Shown: positions 8,800 through 17,889, counted from the stretch's first letter. The stretch: DNA of 64,000 nt from Paracoccaceae bacterium (GCA_013214575.1 JABSSD010000078.1:1-64000), one strand, 5' to 3'. The notes: generated by a model from the letters alone, not told the origin. Program-made: numbers and translations.

Positions 8800-8829
8800 C
8801 CCCGTGCCGTTACCGGCGCGGGGTTTTTT
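8800..8829 (+). terminator. Rho-independent terminator of efp
   Basis: A 10-bp CCCCGTGCCG/CGGCGCGGGG stem with one G-U pair and a TTAC loop is followed by six T residues, 24 bp after the efp stop codon. Confidence 0.85.
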
Positions 8830-8857
8830 CGTTTGGTTGCGTTCGGTTGGCGCCGGG

Positions 8858-9391
8858 TCAGTTCATTGTCAGGGAGAAACCGCATTCATCCATCATCTTG
8901 CCATAGGCCGCAGTGAACCCGTCCAGCGATGCGGTTGCAATGATCTTGTTGTCTGCATGCGCCTCAACCCTGGAGCCGCGCCGCATCGCCATCAGCATCA
9001 ATAAAACCGAGTTCTGCTGTGGGCTGCTTTCGGCCTGAAAAAACCCCTCGTCGTTGACATAGGCCATTGCCTGGCCGGCAACATTGGTGCCTGAGTCGAA
9101 TTTGAACTCGATGGCTTGCTGGTCGTACATCACGGTCTTGTGGTGTCTGGGGGCAATTTCAATCAGTCGAGGCGCCGGGAAGAAATCAGGCGGTCCGGCA
9201 TCTCCGTTTGACACCTCCAGCGCCCAAACCGGGTCTCCGTCGCCGCCGGTATGGGCATAACAGGTGACCCTCAGGTCTTCGCCGGTGTCAAATTGATCGG
9301 TGGAGACATGCCAGTCGTTGTAATTCCAATAGCCGGCGGTGGCAGGCAGCGCCGGGGCGGTGGCCAATGCCAAGGCAAAAATTAATCGCAT
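8858..9391 (-). CDS. Secreted protein of unknown function
   Basis: The 177-residue product starts with a clear signal peptide (M-R-L-I-F-A-L-A-L-A-T-A-P-A-L-P-A-T-A-G) and should be periplasmic. The mature part begins Y-W-N-Y-N-D-W-H-V and has two cysteines (one near C-Y-A-H, one near D-E-C-G-F) that may pair. I do not recognise a family. The ATG at 9391 is preferred over the in-frame TTG one codon earlier because it has an AAGGAC ribosome site. The gene converges on the efp terminator and appears monocistronic. Confidence 0.7.
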   Translation of the reverse strand: MRLIFALALATAPALPATAGYWNYNDWHVSTDQFDTGEDLRVTCYAHTGGDGDPVWALEVSNGDAGPPDFFPAPRLIEIAPRHHKTVMYDQQAIEFKFDSGTNVAGQAMAYVNDEGFFQAESSPQQNSVLLMLMAMRRGSRVEAHADNKIIATASLDGFTAAYGKMMDECGFSLTMN

Positions 9392-9536
9392 CAATCCGTC
9401 CTTTTATATCTTTACCAAAATTTGGCACAGAGACGCGGAATTTCCCAATCATGTTCATCTAAAATTAATCAGAATGATCCGTCTTTCATCGGCAATTTTG
9501 CGCCTGACTGGGTTTGAGGCATATATTTATGAGCTG

Positions 9537-10451
9537 TTAACGGGGGGGTGGCAGGATATCCCGCAATAATTCAAATTTGACACGATTTGCGCTGACCTGC
9601 CGGTAGAAGGCGATCAGGAAGGCGGTGGGGCCCTGCAGACGGGACAATCCCAGAGTGGCAGCCACAACGGTGCCGACGTCGGTGCGCCCCTGCAGCACCA
9701 GCCAGCCCCCCAGCATCAGCACCGCGACGGTGCCTGCTCCGTTGATTGTGCTCAACAAAAACTTGGTCGACAGTTTCCAGATGAACATCTGTCGGCGGGT
9801 TTCAAAAATCCGGTCGAATTCATCCAGAACCGATTGCTCTGCTGCCGCCACCTCGGCGGCACCGATCTGATCGGTGGCTCGGCGCAGAATGCGCACCCGG
9901 TCGGCCACCAGAGCGTTGATCCGGTTTTGGCTGAACAAGACCAATAGAACCTGCGGCGCAATCATCGCCAGCGCAATGGTGCCCAATTGCGGTTGGGTCG
10001 AGGCAATAAAGCCAATCACACTGATCAAAGTGCCGATCTGCACCACTGGCTCGGAAAAGGCGCTGCCGGCGAATTTGCCCAACTCCTCGGCCTCGGCGGA
10101 AATGGCGGTGGTCAGGGTGCCGGTTTGAATGGCACCCGACTCAGGCCGGTTGCGATTGGTGGTGGAATATAACCGCTGCCTGAGCAGCCGGATAATATCC
10201 TCGCCCAGCACCCCGGACCGTAGTCCCAGCAGCCATTTCAGCACCAGGCTCAGCACGATGGCTCCCATCATGCCCGCCCCCAGCCAAAACAGCGACGCCG
10301 CCGTCGCCGCGCCATCGGCCAGCGTGTTGACGATTTCCTGCTGGAACTTCAGCGGCAGCGCCGCCAGGGCGGCAATTGATATTGAAAAAGCAATCAAAAC
10401 AAGCTGGCGGCGTCCGCTGACGCGCCAGATGGCGGTATATAACTGTCGCAA
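9537..10451 (-). CDS. ABC transporter transmembrane domain protein lacking ATPase domain
   Basis: This 304-residue protein matches the type I exporter membrane domain only: an N-terminal TM hairpin, T-L-T-T-A-I-S-A-E-A-E-E-L-G-K-F-A-G-S-A-F-like intracellular helices, and about six membrane spans. It stops at I-L-P-P-P-R, about where the linker to the nucleotide-binding domain would begin. No Walker A or signature motif follows. The only start upstream of the first span is a TTG at 10451 with a GAGG site 7 bp before it; a stop codon lies just upstream. It may need an ATPase encoded elsewhere or be a domain remnant under its own selection. The ygfZ gene lies just upstream on the same strand (56-bp gap). 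Confidence 0.7.
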   Translation of the reverse strand: MRQLYTAIWRVSGRRQLVLIAFSISIAALAALPLKFQQEIVNTLADGAATAASLFWLGAGMMGAIVLSLVLKWLLGLRSGVLGEDIIRLLRQRLYSTTNRNRPESGAIQTGTLTTAISAEAEELGKFAGSAFSEPVVQIGTLISVIGFIASTQPQLGTIALAMIAPQVLLVLFSQNRINALVADRVRILRRATDQIGAAEVAAAEQSVLDEFDRIFETRRQMFIWKLSTKFLLSTINGAGTVAVLMLGGWLVLQGRTDVGTVVAATLGLSRLQGPTAFLIAFYRQVSANRVKFELLRDILPPPR

Positions 10452-10507
10452 AGGCGGCCTCGTTCCTTACCTGTCGTTTTGGATCGTGGACCGGATTGCG
10501 GTGCAAC

Positions 10508-11248
10508 TCAACCCGGATTGGTCCATCGAACAACGGCCGCATCGGCCTGCATGTCACCGCTGGCGCGGTCAAACCGCAGATAGGCCAGCGCACGGCGGCC
10601 GGATTGGGTGAACAGGGTGCCCACCACTTTGCCCGCCGCCATGATCGCGGTGCCGGGTGGTGCCTGGCCGTCGATGTCGACCTGGCACAGGCCCTTGCGC
10701 AGGGTGGTCTTGTGTTTCATCCGCGCGGTGACTTCCTGACCGACATAACAGCCCTTGCGGAAATCAACGCCGTTCAGAGCCTCAAAGCCGATCTCCAGAA
10801 TGAAACTGTCAGCGGTCAGCTCGATGCCGGTTTCAGGGATACAATGGGCCACCCGGATGGCATCCCAGTCACTGCCGTCATCGCTGCTGGTGTCTCCATA
10901 CAGCCGCCAGCCCAAGTCGCCGTGCCGGGGGTCGCTTAAGGCGCCGGCCGGGGCAGGGCCGGTGCCGCGCGCCACCTGATGGTCACTGTCTGTTATTTCC
11001 ACATTGGCCCGCAACCGGTACATCATCAGCCGCTTTGACAGCCCGTCCGCCAGCGTGGCGGCGACGTCCAGCAACACATCTTCGCCCTCAGCCAGAAGAA
11101 AGAAATCGGCCAGATACTTGCCCTGCGGCGTCAGCATCGCGGCATAGACCAGGCCCTGGTCGATCCTGGATACATCATTGGTCACCAGCCCCTGCAAAAA
11201 GCTGCGGGTATCCGGGCCGGACAGGCGCAGTATGCGACGTTGGCTCAT
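10508..11248 (-). CDS. ygfZ: YgfZ/CAF17-family folate-binding Fe-S assembly protein
   Basis: The 246-residue protein carries the signature K-G-C-Y-V-G-Q-E-V-T-A-R of the YgfZ/GcvT-like family, whose members bind tetrahydrofolate and help maintain some 4Fe-4S enzymes. The N-terminal R-I-L-R-L-S-G-P-D-T-R-S-F-L-Q-G-L-V-T-N-D-V is also typical. The frame extends upstream, but the ATG at 11248 has a GGAGA site 6 bp before it. It is divergent from the glycosyltransferase gene at 11326. Confidence 0.9.
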   Translation of the reverse strand: MSQRRILRLSGPDTRSFLQGLVTNDVSRIDQGLVYAAMLTPQGKYLADFFLLAEGEDVLLDVAATLADGLSKRLMMYRLRANVEITDSDHQVARGTGPAPAGALSDPRHGDLGWRLYGDTSSDDGSDWDAIRVAHCIPETGIELTADSFILEIGFEALNGVDFRKGCYVGQEVTARMKHKTTLRKGLCQVDIDGQAPPGTAIMAAGKVVGTLFTQSGRRALAYLRFDRASGDMQADAAVVRWTNPG

Positions 11249-11325
11249 TTGGGTCTCCATTGGCATGGTGATAATCTGTCTCAGTGATATAGCAACGGTA
11301 CCGGAAGAAAACAGGAAAACGCCAG

Positions 11326-12006
11326 ATGCCCGCCGAGATAAGCCTTGTGATCCCAACCCTGAATGCCGCCGAGGACCTGCCGGCTTGCCTGGAGTCACTG
11401 ATGGAGGGGCTGGCCGCCGGGCTGATCCGCGAGCTGGTGATCAGCGATGGCGGCTCACTGGATGCCACCGGCCAAATTGCCGAGGCGGCCGGCGCAAGGC
11501 TGCATCACGGACCGGCGTCGCGGGGCGGCCAATTGCAGCGGGGCTGTGCGGCGGCAAAGGGCAACTGGTTGCTGGTGCTGCATGCCGATACCCAGCTTGA
11601 ACAGGGCTGGAGCCAGGTGGTGTCGCGGCATTTGCGGGACGGCGGCGGCAGGCCGGCCTATTTCAGGCTGAGGTTCCGGGCCAGCGGCGTGATGCCCGGT
11701 CTGGTGGCCGGTTGGGCCAACTGGCGGTCCCGGCTGTTTGGATTGCCCTTCGGGGATCAGGCGCTGTTGATCCGCCGCGAGGACTATGAGGCGGCCGGGG
11801 GCTACCGGGATCAGCCTCTGATGGAAGACCTGGCCCTGGTACGCTGTCTAAGCGATCTGGTCGAACTGCCAGCCAATGCCCTGACTTGTGCTGCGCGCTA
11901 TCAGCAGCAGGGCTGGCTGCGCCGCGGCACCCGCAACCTGCTAATGCAGCTGCGCTATGGCTTGGGTGCCCGACCCGAGGCGCTGGCCCGATCTTATGAC
12001 ACGTGA
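11326..12006 (+). CDS. TIGR04283-type family 2 glycosyltransferase
   Basis: The 226-residue enzyme has a GT-A fold start (I-S-L-V-I-P-T-L-N-A-A-E-D-L), the E-L-V-I-S-D-G-G-S-x-D-A-T nucleotide-sugar loop, H-A-D-T-Q as the metal-binding D-x-D-like motif, and F-G-D-Q-A-L-L-I-R-R. This combination matches the TIGR04283 group, often annotated as arsenosugar biosynthesis glycosyltransferase. The DUF2064 partner commonly found beside it is not here, so the substrate is uncertain. It ends 27 bp before the convergent stop codon of the ABC exporter gene, with a hairpin repeat between them. Confidence 0.8.
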   Translation: MPAEISLVIPTLNAAEDLPACLESLMEGLAAGLIRELVISDGGSLDATGQIAEAAGARLHHGPASRGGQLQRGCAAAKGNWLLVLHADTQLEQGWSQVVSRHLRDGGGRPAYFRLRFRASGVMPGLVAGWANWRSRLFGLPFGDQALLIRREDYEAAGGYRDQPLMEDLALVRCLSDLVELPANALTCAARYQQQGWLRRGTRNLLMQLRYGLGARPEALARSYDT

Positions 12007-12010
12007 GGTT

Positions 12011-12037
12011 GTGGTGCGTGCAAGCACGCACCCTACA
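12011..12037. repeat. Hairpin repeat family A, copy 1
   Basis: GGTGCGTGC-AA-GCACGCACC is a perfect 9-bp inverted repeat between two convergent genes; with flanks it matches copies at 19043 and 23111 over 27 bp with few changes. The TAG stop codon of the ABC exporter gene lies inside it (12033-12035). It could serve as a two-way terminator. Confidence 0.8.
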
Positions 12038-13901
12038 TCGGTCCGGAGCCAAAGACCTTGCGGCCAAGACGTTGCCACCAGCTGGGCTGGATGGTGGCCT
12101 GCTGAGTCAAAGACGGCGCCTGAGCCGCAACCCCCTGCGGGTCGACCAGGGTTTTGCCATCCTGGAATTGCAGCCGGTACAGATCGGCATAGATGCCCCC
12201 ACGGGACAGCAGCTCATCATGGCTGCCCTGGTCGGCAACCTGACCCCGTTCCATCACCACAATCTTATCGGCGTTGCGGATGGTCGACAGCCGGTGGGCG
12301 ATGACCAGGGTGGTGCGCCCGCCGGAGAGCCTGTCCAGCGCCTGTTGCACCACCTTCTCGGATTTGGCATCCAGCGCCGAGGTGGCCTCGTCCAGCAGCA
12401 GAATGGGACTGTCGCGCAGCAGCGCTCGGGCGATCACCACCCGCTGTCGCTGGCCCCCCGAAAGCGCCGAGCCGCGTGGCCCAACCAGGGTGTCCAGCCC
12501 ATCGGGCAGTTTGGGCAGGAAGTCGGCCACATGGGCCGCCTCAAGCACCTCTTGCAGCCGGGCATCGCTGACATCGGTGGCGCCCAGCAAAATATTCTCG
12601 CGCAGGGTCTCGTCGAACAGCAGCGCCTCTTGGGTGACCACCGAAAACAGATTGCGCAGATCGGCCAGGGCCAGATCGGACACCGCAATGCCGTCGACGG
12701 TCACCGTGCCCTCCTGAGGATCGATTAACCGGGTCAACAGATTGAAAATGGTCGATTTTCCTGCCCCAGAGGCCCCCACCAGGGCGGTGGTCTTGCCGGC
12801 CTCGGCGACCAGCGACAGATTGCTCAGCACCGTCGCCTCGCCATAGCGCAGGGTCACCGCATCCAGCTGGATGCAAGGCAGCCCGGTGGGCAGCGCCAGT
12901 GGCGTGGCGGGCGAGGTCAGCTGGATCGGCGCATCCATCAACTCCTTGATGCGCTCCAGTGCCGCCGCCGCTGACTGCCAGATGCCGCTGATTGCTGCCA
13001 GCCGCCGCATCGGATCAAACGCCAGGCCGATCGCGGTGAAAAAGGTCATGAACTGGCCAACAGTTTTCTCGCCGGAAATGATCTCGCCGCCGCCGTAGAG
13101 CACCACCCCCATTACCCCAATCCCGGCCATCATGTCGATCATCCCGGTGATCGACGCGGTGCCCAGCGAGGCGCGTATTTCGGCGCGTACAAAGGTGGTG
13201 GTCTGACCGGCGAATCGGTCGGTCTGGTAGCGCTCAAGATTGTTCAGCTTGATCGGCACCATGCCGTGAAAGATCTCGTCCAGACGCACCGCCAGAGAGG
13301 CGCCCAGATCGCGGGCCAGGCTGGACTTCTTGCGCACATAGCGCTGGATGCCTGCAATCGGCAGCAGCACCAGTGGCAGCCCGATCAGCATGATCACGGT
13401 CCAGATCCAGTCGACGCTGATCGCTACGCCAATGACCGCCACCAATTGCGCCATGTCGCGGCCGGCACCGGTGACCACCGCCCGCCAGACCTGGTTGATG
13501 GCGCCAACGTCGCTTTGGATCCGCTGGATCAGAAAACCGGGCGGGTGGATCTGGTGAAACGAGGCGTCCTGCCGGATCATACGGGCCAGCATATCCTTGC
13601 GCAGATGCGCCGCCGAGGTTTGCGAGATCTTGCTGAGGATGACCTTTTGGCCAACGCTGGACAGGCCACGCAGGGTGAAGATGACAAAAAACGCCAGCGC
13701 CACCCAGAACAGGGCGTCGGTGTCACCGGCCACAAAGACAAGGTCGAACATCGGCTGCATCATGTAACTGAGCCCGCCGACGGTGCCGCCCTCGACCAGC
13801 ATGAACGCGCCCGCAAGCGCCAGCAGGGGCATGTGGTGGCGCAGATATCCCCGCCACAGCCAACCCATCAACTCACGAGAAGACTTCGGTTTGCCGGTCA
13901 T
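12033..13901 (-). CDS. MsbA-like ABC exporter (fused membrane and ATPase domains)
   Basis: This 622-residue half-transporter has an N-terminal six-span membrane domain and a C-terminal nucleotide-binding domain with Walker A G-A-S-G-A-G-K-S-T, signature L-S-G-G-Q-R-Q-R-V, Walker B I-L-L-L-D-E-A-T-S-A-L-D and H-loop I-A-H-R-L-S-T. It should work as a homodimer in the inner membrane, exporting lipids or hydrophobic molecules. Without a lipid A gene cluster nearby, MsbA itself cannot be claimed. The ATG at 13901 is chosen because GGAGG lies 11 bp upstream; an ATG 11 codons earlier lacks one. The stop codon lies in a dispersed hairpin repeat. Confidence 0.9.
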   Translation of the reverse strand: MTGKPKSSRELMGWLWRGYLRHHMPLLALAGAFMLVEGGTVGGLSYMMQPMFDLVFVAGDTDALFWVALAFFVIFTLRGLSSVGQKVILSKISQTSAAHLRKDMLARMIRQDASFHQIHPPGFLIQRIQSDVGAINQVWRAVVTGAGRDMAQLVAVIGVAISVDWIWTVIMLIGLPLVLLPIAGIQRYVRKKSSLARDLGASLAVRLDEIFHGMVPIKLNNLERYQTDRFAGQTTTFVRAEIRASLGTASITGMIDMMAGIGVMGVVLYGGGEIISGEKTVGQFMTFFTAIGLAFDPMRRLAAISGIWQSAAAALERIKELMDAPIQLTSPATPLALPTGLPCIQLDAVTLRYGEATVLSNLSLVAEAGKTTALVGASGAGKSTIFNLLTRLIDPQEGTVTVDGIAVSDLALADLRNLFSVVTQEALLFDETLRENILLGATDVSDARLQEVLEAAHVADFLPKLPDGLDTLVGPRGSALSGGQRQRVVIARALLRDSPILLLDEATSALDAKSEKVVQQALDRLSGGRTTLVIAHRLSTIRNADKIVVMERGQVADQGSHDELLSRGGIYADLYRLQFQDGKTLVDPQGVAAQAPSLTQQATIQPSWWQRLGRKVFGSGPM

Positions 13902-14140
13902 AAGGGGGGATTCCTCCAGGACATGTGGTGACATTCAGGGGCCTTTTATGATGCCCCGGGGCCATTTAACCATCTGTACCCAAGGGCGCAAGCTTTGCCG
14001 GGCATGGGGACGGCGCCATGCCCTTGGCGGCTCTGTGTTATTGGCTGGATTGACGCGCCGGGTGTTGGCGATAGGGTGGGCTGAAATATAGCGGCAAACG
14101 GCACCCCGTCAGGGGGCCACCGACAAGGGAAAATAGACCA

Positions 14141-15355
14141 ATGGCTGACACTGTGAACCTGGCGGCAGGGCGCCCCTATCTGGCCATTCCGGGGCCTTCG
14201 GTGCTGCCGGATCAGGTGCTGCAGGCGATGCATCGGCCGTCGCCAAATATCTATGCGGGTGAACTGGTCGAGATGACCGATGGCTTGATCCCGGATCTGC
14301 AACGGGTGGCGCGAACCCGACACCATGTGGCGATCTATATTGCCAATGGCCATGGGGCCTGGGAAGCGGCCCTGGCCAATGTCATCTCACCGGGGGACCG
14401 GGTGCTGGTTCCGGGCACCGGCCATTTTGGTCTTGGCTGGGCGCAGGTGGCGCGGGGGCTGGGGGCCGAGGCCGAGCTGCTGGAGCACCGCAAGCATTCT
14501 CACTGGGATCTGGCGCGGGTGGCGCAGAGCCTGAAGGCTGATCCCGACCACCGGATCAAGGCGGTGCTGGCGGTGCATGTGGATACCTCATCCTCGGTGC
14601 GCAATGATATTCCGGCGTTGCGGGCGCTGATGGACGAGCTGAAACACCCGGCTCTGCTGATGGTCGACTGCATTGCCTCGCTGGGCTGTGAACAGTTTGA
14701 GATGGATGCATGGGGCGTCGATGTGATGGTCACGGCCAGCCAAAAGGGGCTGATGGTGCCCGCCGGTCTGGGCTTTGTCTTTTTTAATGAAAAAGCCGAT
14801 GCCATGCGCCATGCGATGCCGCGGGTCAGCGGGTACTGGGATTGGCAGCCGCGCGCCCGGCCGCAGCAGTATTACCAGTATTTCAATGGCACCGCCCCCA
14901 GTCATCATCTCTATGGCTTACGGGCAGCGCTGGATCTGATCCAGGCCGAGGGGCTGGAGAATGTCTGGGCCCGGCACCAGCGGCTGGCCCAGGCCATCTG
15001 GGCCGCCTGCGAGGTCTGGGGACAGGATGGCGGCCCGCTGCGTCTGAACGTTTCGGACCCGGCGCTGCGCTCCCATGCGGTGACCTCGCTGCAGATCGGA
15101 GCGCCGGACGGCACCCGTCTGCGCGACTGGCTGGAGCATAATCTGGGCCTGACCCTTGGGATTGGTCTTGGCATGGCGCCGACCAACTCGGCGGCGCGGG
15201 ACGGGTATTTCCGGCTGGGTCATATGGGCCATGTCAATGGCCAGATGGTGATGGGCTTGCTGGGCGGGATCGAGACCGGGCTGCAGGCGCTGAAAATCCC
15301 ACATGGATCCGGTGCGGTTGATGCCGCAGCCAGCGTCTTGGCGGCGGGCCAGTAG
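14141..15355 (+). CDS. Class V aminotransferase (alanine/serine-glyoxylate aminotransferase family)
   Basis: The 404-residue PLP enzyme shows the family's N-terminal P-G-P-S-V-L-P, the D-C-I-A-S-L-G loop with the PLP-binding Asp region, and the Schiff-base lysine in T-A-S-Q-K-G-L-M-V-P-A-G. Related enzymes move the amino group of serine or alanine to glyoxylate in photorespiration-like or serine-cycle metabolism. In Roseobacters several paralogs exist, so substrate preference is uncertain. It diverges from the ABC exporter across about 240 bp and looks monocistronic. Confidence 0.85.
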   Translation: MADTVNLAAGRPYLAIPGPSVLPDQVLQAMHRPSPNIYAGELVEMTDGLIPDLQRVARTRHHVAIYIANGHGAWEAALANVISPGDRVLVPGTGHFGLGWAQVARGLGAEAELLEHRKHSHWDLARVAQSLKADPDHRIKAVLAVHVDTSSSVRNDIPALRALMDELKHPALLMVDCIASLGCEQFEMDAWGVDVMVTASQKGLMVPAGLGFVFFNEKADAMRHAMPRVSGYWDWQPRARPQQYYQYFNGTAPSHHLYGLRAALDLIQAEGLENVWARHQRLAQAIWAACEVWGQDGGPLRLNVSDPALRSHAVTSLQIGAPDGTRLRDWLEHNLGLTLGIGLGMAPTNSAARDGYFRLGHMGHVNGQMVMGLLGGIETGLQALKIPHGSGAVDAAASVLAAGQ

Positions 15356-15410
15356 GGGCGCTCTGGCCGCCCCAAGCGGTAAAGACAGATCGCCTGGCGC
15401 AGGGCAGCGG

Positions 15411-15590
15411 CTAATTCAGGCGCTGCTCCAGCAGGTCAATGACATGGTTGAGCAGCACCGCCAGCACCAGCACCGGGATCAGCCCGTAAAGCATCCAGAT
15501 GACGACAAAGATCCACATTATATTGATGCCCAGAAAGGTCATTGCTGCGGCAAGGATATCGGGCGTCTGAGGGTGTTTTCGATCTTGCAT
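15411..15590 (-). CDS. Small membrane protein downstream of hisC-like gene
   Basis: This 59-residue protein (M-Q-D-R-K-H-P-Q-T-P-D-I-L-A-A-A) has two hydrophobic stretches, around G-I-N-I-M-W-I-F-V-V-I-W-M-L and L-I-P-V-L-V-L-A-V-L-L, so it is a likely inner-membrane protein. A GGAGG ribosome site sits 6 bp before the ATG at 15590. The reading frame is open further upstream but without a comparable start signal. It lies 94 bp downstream of the aminotransferase gene on the same strand and may be co-transcribed. Function unknown. Confidence 0.65.
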   Translation of the reverse strand: MQDRKHPQTPDILAAAMTFLGINIMWIFVVIWMLYGLIPVLVLAVLLNHVIDLLEQRLN

Positions 15591-15684
15591 AGGGGCCTCC
15601 GGTTTCGGGGGATACTTGCAATAATCTAGCTCAGGCGCTGGTAATGTCCGGTAAAAGCGGAGCCAATTTGTCGTGAAAACCCCG

Positions 15685-16809
15685 TCATTTTGCAGATCGT
15701 GCCGTGTCACGCGCAGTGGCGAGTGCGGCGGGCAGGGCGGCGGCAAAGGTGTCAAGATCATCTTGCGGGCCGCAGCTGATGCGAATGCAGCGGTTCTGCG
15801 GCGCGGCAAAGGGCATCCGCACAAAAATCCCCTGGGCAATCAGCGCCTCTAGTACCCGCTTGGCAAAATCACTGTCAGAGCCGCAGTCCAGGGCCACAAA
15901 ATTGGTGGCGCTGGGCAGGGCGGTCATCCCGTTGGCGCGGGCGATGTCTGTGATGCGTTGGCGGGCGGTGGTGATCTGCTCCAGCACATGATCCAGCCAG
16001 CGCTGATCGCGCAGCGCCGCCAGAGCCCCGGCCTGAGCGATGCGGTTGACGCCAAAATGATTGCGCACCTTGTTGAAGGCGGAAATCAGCTCGGGCGCCG
16101 CCAGGGCGTAGCCGATCCGCGCTCCGGCCATGCCATAGGCCTTGGAGAAGGTGCGCATTCTGATCAGCCGTGGATCATCCGCCGCAACCGGTGCGGCGGT
16201 GCCTTCGGGCGCGCATTCAACATAGGCTTCGTCCAGCAATAGCAGGCAGTCCTCGGGCAGCTGGTCCATCGCCGCGACAATGTCCGCGCCCGGGTGGCAG
16301 CTGCCCATCGGATTGTCGGGATTGGCCAGATAGACGATCTTGGCGCCGACCTCAGCCGCTTTGGCAAACAGGCTGGCGGGGTCTTCGCGATCTTCGACAT
16401 AAGCCACGGTGTGGATGGTGCCGCCAAAGCCGCTGACATGGTAGTTGAAGGTCGGATAGGCCCCCAGCGAAGTGACAACGCTGTCCCCCGGCGAGATCAG
16501 CAGCCGCACCAGATAGCCCAGCAAGCCATCGATACCTTCGCCCACCATGATGTTCTGTGCCTCGATGCCATGATGCGCCGCCAGCGCCTGACGCAGGTCG
16601 TGGTTTTCGGGGTCGCCATACATCCAGACGTCCCCGGCGACCGCCTGCATCACGGCAATCGCCTGTGGCGACGGACCAAAGATGTTTTCATTGGCCCCCA
16701 ACCGGGCCGCAAAACCCGCGCCTCGGGCACGCTCCTGGGTCTCGGGGCCGACAAAGGGCACCGTGGCGGGAAGGGATTGGGCAAGCGGGGTGTAGCGAGG
16801 ATTTGACAT
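15685..16809 (-). CDS. Histidinol-phosphate aminotransferase-like PLP enzyme
   Basis: The 374-residue class I/II aminotransferase contains the PLP-lysine motif R-T-F-S-K-A-Y-G-M-A-G-A-R-I-G-Y-A, the N-P-D-N-P-M-G motif and L-L-D-E-A-Y-V-E. These are the HisC subgroup hallmarks. HisC makes L-histidinol phosphate from imidazole acetol phosphate, but such paralogs can also use aromatic amino acids. No other his genes lie nearby, so I leave the symbol blank. The ATG at 16809 is preferred over a TTG six codons upstream, though its ribosome site is weak. Confidence 0.85.
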   Translation of the reverse strand: MSNPRYTPLAQSLPATVPFVGPETQERARGAGFAARLGANENIFGPSPQAIAVMQAVAGDVWMYGDPENHDLRQALAAHHGIEAQNIMVGEGIDGLLGYLVRLLISPGDSVVTSLGAYPTFNYHVSGFGGTIHTVAYVEDREDPASLFAKAAEVGAKIVYLANPDNPMGSCHPGADIVAAMDQLPEDCLLLLDEAYVECAPEGTAAPVAADDPRLIRMRTFSKAYGMAGARIGYALAAPELISAFNKVRNHFGVNRIAQAGALAALRDQRWLDHVLEQITTARQRITDIARANGMTALPSATNFVALDCGSDSDFAKRVLEALIAQGIFVRMPFAAPQNRCIRISCGPQDDLDTFAAALPAALATARDTARSAK

Positions 16810-16942
16810 AGCCGCAGATAAACGCAACGGCAGCGTGGCTGCAAGGCCCAGATGCCCCGACGTTGCACTGGATTGGGGGCGGCTTCCACTGCAGATTGGC
16901 AGCCGGAATGTAGAATAATGTCAAAGACTGGAGGCCAGGCTG

Positions 16943-17725
16943 ATGGCGCGGGTATCAATCGAATACAAAGACCACATTGCCCATGTAACCCTGACACGCG
17001 GCGACAAGATGAACGCGCTGGACAGCGAGATGGTCAAAGCGATCATCGCTGCCGGACAAGAGGTCGCCACATCGGATGCGCGGGCCGTGGTTCTGTCCGG
17101 CGAGGGTAAGAGTTTCTGCGCCGGGCTGGATCTGATGAGCTTTGCCCAGATGGGCCAGGTGGATCCCAACGAATGGCTGATGAAGCGCAGTCACCACGAC
17201 GCCAATGAGATGCAAGAGGTGGCGATGGTCTGGCGCCGGTTGCCGGTGCCGGTGATCGCCGCGATCCAGGGGGTTGCCTATGGCGGCGGGCTGCAACTGG
17301 CACTGGGGGCAGACATACGAATTGCCGCAGCCGATGCCAGGCTGTCGGTGATGGAACTGAAATGGGGCATTGTGCCTGACATGGGCGGCATGGCGCTGCT
17401 GCCGCGGCTGTTGCGCTCTGATGTGCTGCGCCGACTGACCTATACAGCCGAGGTGGTACCGGCCGAGCAGGCGCTGGACTGGGGTCTGGTGACCGAACTG
17501 GCTGACGATCCTCTGGCGCGTGCCGTGGAGCTGGCCAGCCAGATCGCCAACCAGAGCCCCGCAGCCATCCGCGCCGCCAAGCGGTTGATTGAGCAGGCTG
17601 AGGCCGAGGATCGGCGGGCGGTGTTGCTGGCGGAATCAACGGCGCAGGTGGCGTTGATTGGCAAGCCCGAGCAGATGGAAGTGATTGCGGCGCAGATGGG
17701 CGGCCGCAAGCCGGTGTTCAAGTAA
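16943..17725 (+). CDS. Crotonase (enoyl-CoA hydratase/isomerase) family protein
   Basis: The 260-residue protein has the crotonase oxyanion-hole segments F-C-A-G-L-D-L and Q-G-V-A-Y-G-G-G-L-Q-L-A. One catalytic Glu is present in L-S-V-M-E-L-K-W-G, matching Glu144 of rat hydratase, followed by G-I-V-P-D-M-G-G. The second hydratase Glu (Glu164 in rat) aligns with Arg/Leu in R-S-D-V-L-R-R-L-T, so a standard hydratase is unlikely; isomerase or another crotonase reaction fits better. GGAGG lies upstream of the ATG at 16943. It is divergent from the hisC-like gene. Confidence 0.85.
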   Translation: MARVSIEYKDHIAHVTLTRGDKMNALDSEMVKAIIAAGQEVATSDARAVVLSGEGKSFCAGLDLMSFAQMGQVDPNEWLMKRSHHDANEMQEVAMVWRRLPVPVIAAIQGVAYGGGLQLALGADIRIAAADARLSVMELKWGIVPDMGGMALLPRLLRSDVLRRLTYTAEVVPAEQALDWGLVTELADDPLARAVELASQIANQSPAAIRAAKRLIEQAEAEDRRAVLLAESTAQVALIGKPEQMEVIAAQMGGRKPVFK

Positions 17726-17772
17726 ACAGAGGAGGGAAGGAGGGGCGCTGCCCCTCGCGCCTCTAGCGCTCA

Positions 17773-17799
17773 CCCCGGGATATTTCTGGCCAGATGAAG
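17773..17799 (+). repeat. Intergenic repeat family B, copy 1
   Basis: The motif CGGGATATTTCTGGCCAGAT followed by GAAG is one of four related GGxxTATTT...AGATGAAG-like sequences in this window (others at 31075, 46163 and 48504). It lies between two convergent genes. Function unknown. Confidence 0.5.
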
Positions 17800-17860
17800 C
17801 AGCGGCGCGGTTGTTCCCCGGGACCAGATGTGGGTGGGGTCACGGTGCTGCCAGAATAAG

Positions 17861-17889
17861 ACCCGCAACCCTCTATGAAGGGCGCGGGT
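17861..17889 (-). terminator. Terminator of aldolase gene
   Basis: On the minus strand ACCCGC/GCGGGT arms enclose a 17-nt loop that itself holds CCCT/AGGG, and CTTATT follows. It starts 25 bp after the aldolase stop codon. Confidence 0.5.
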
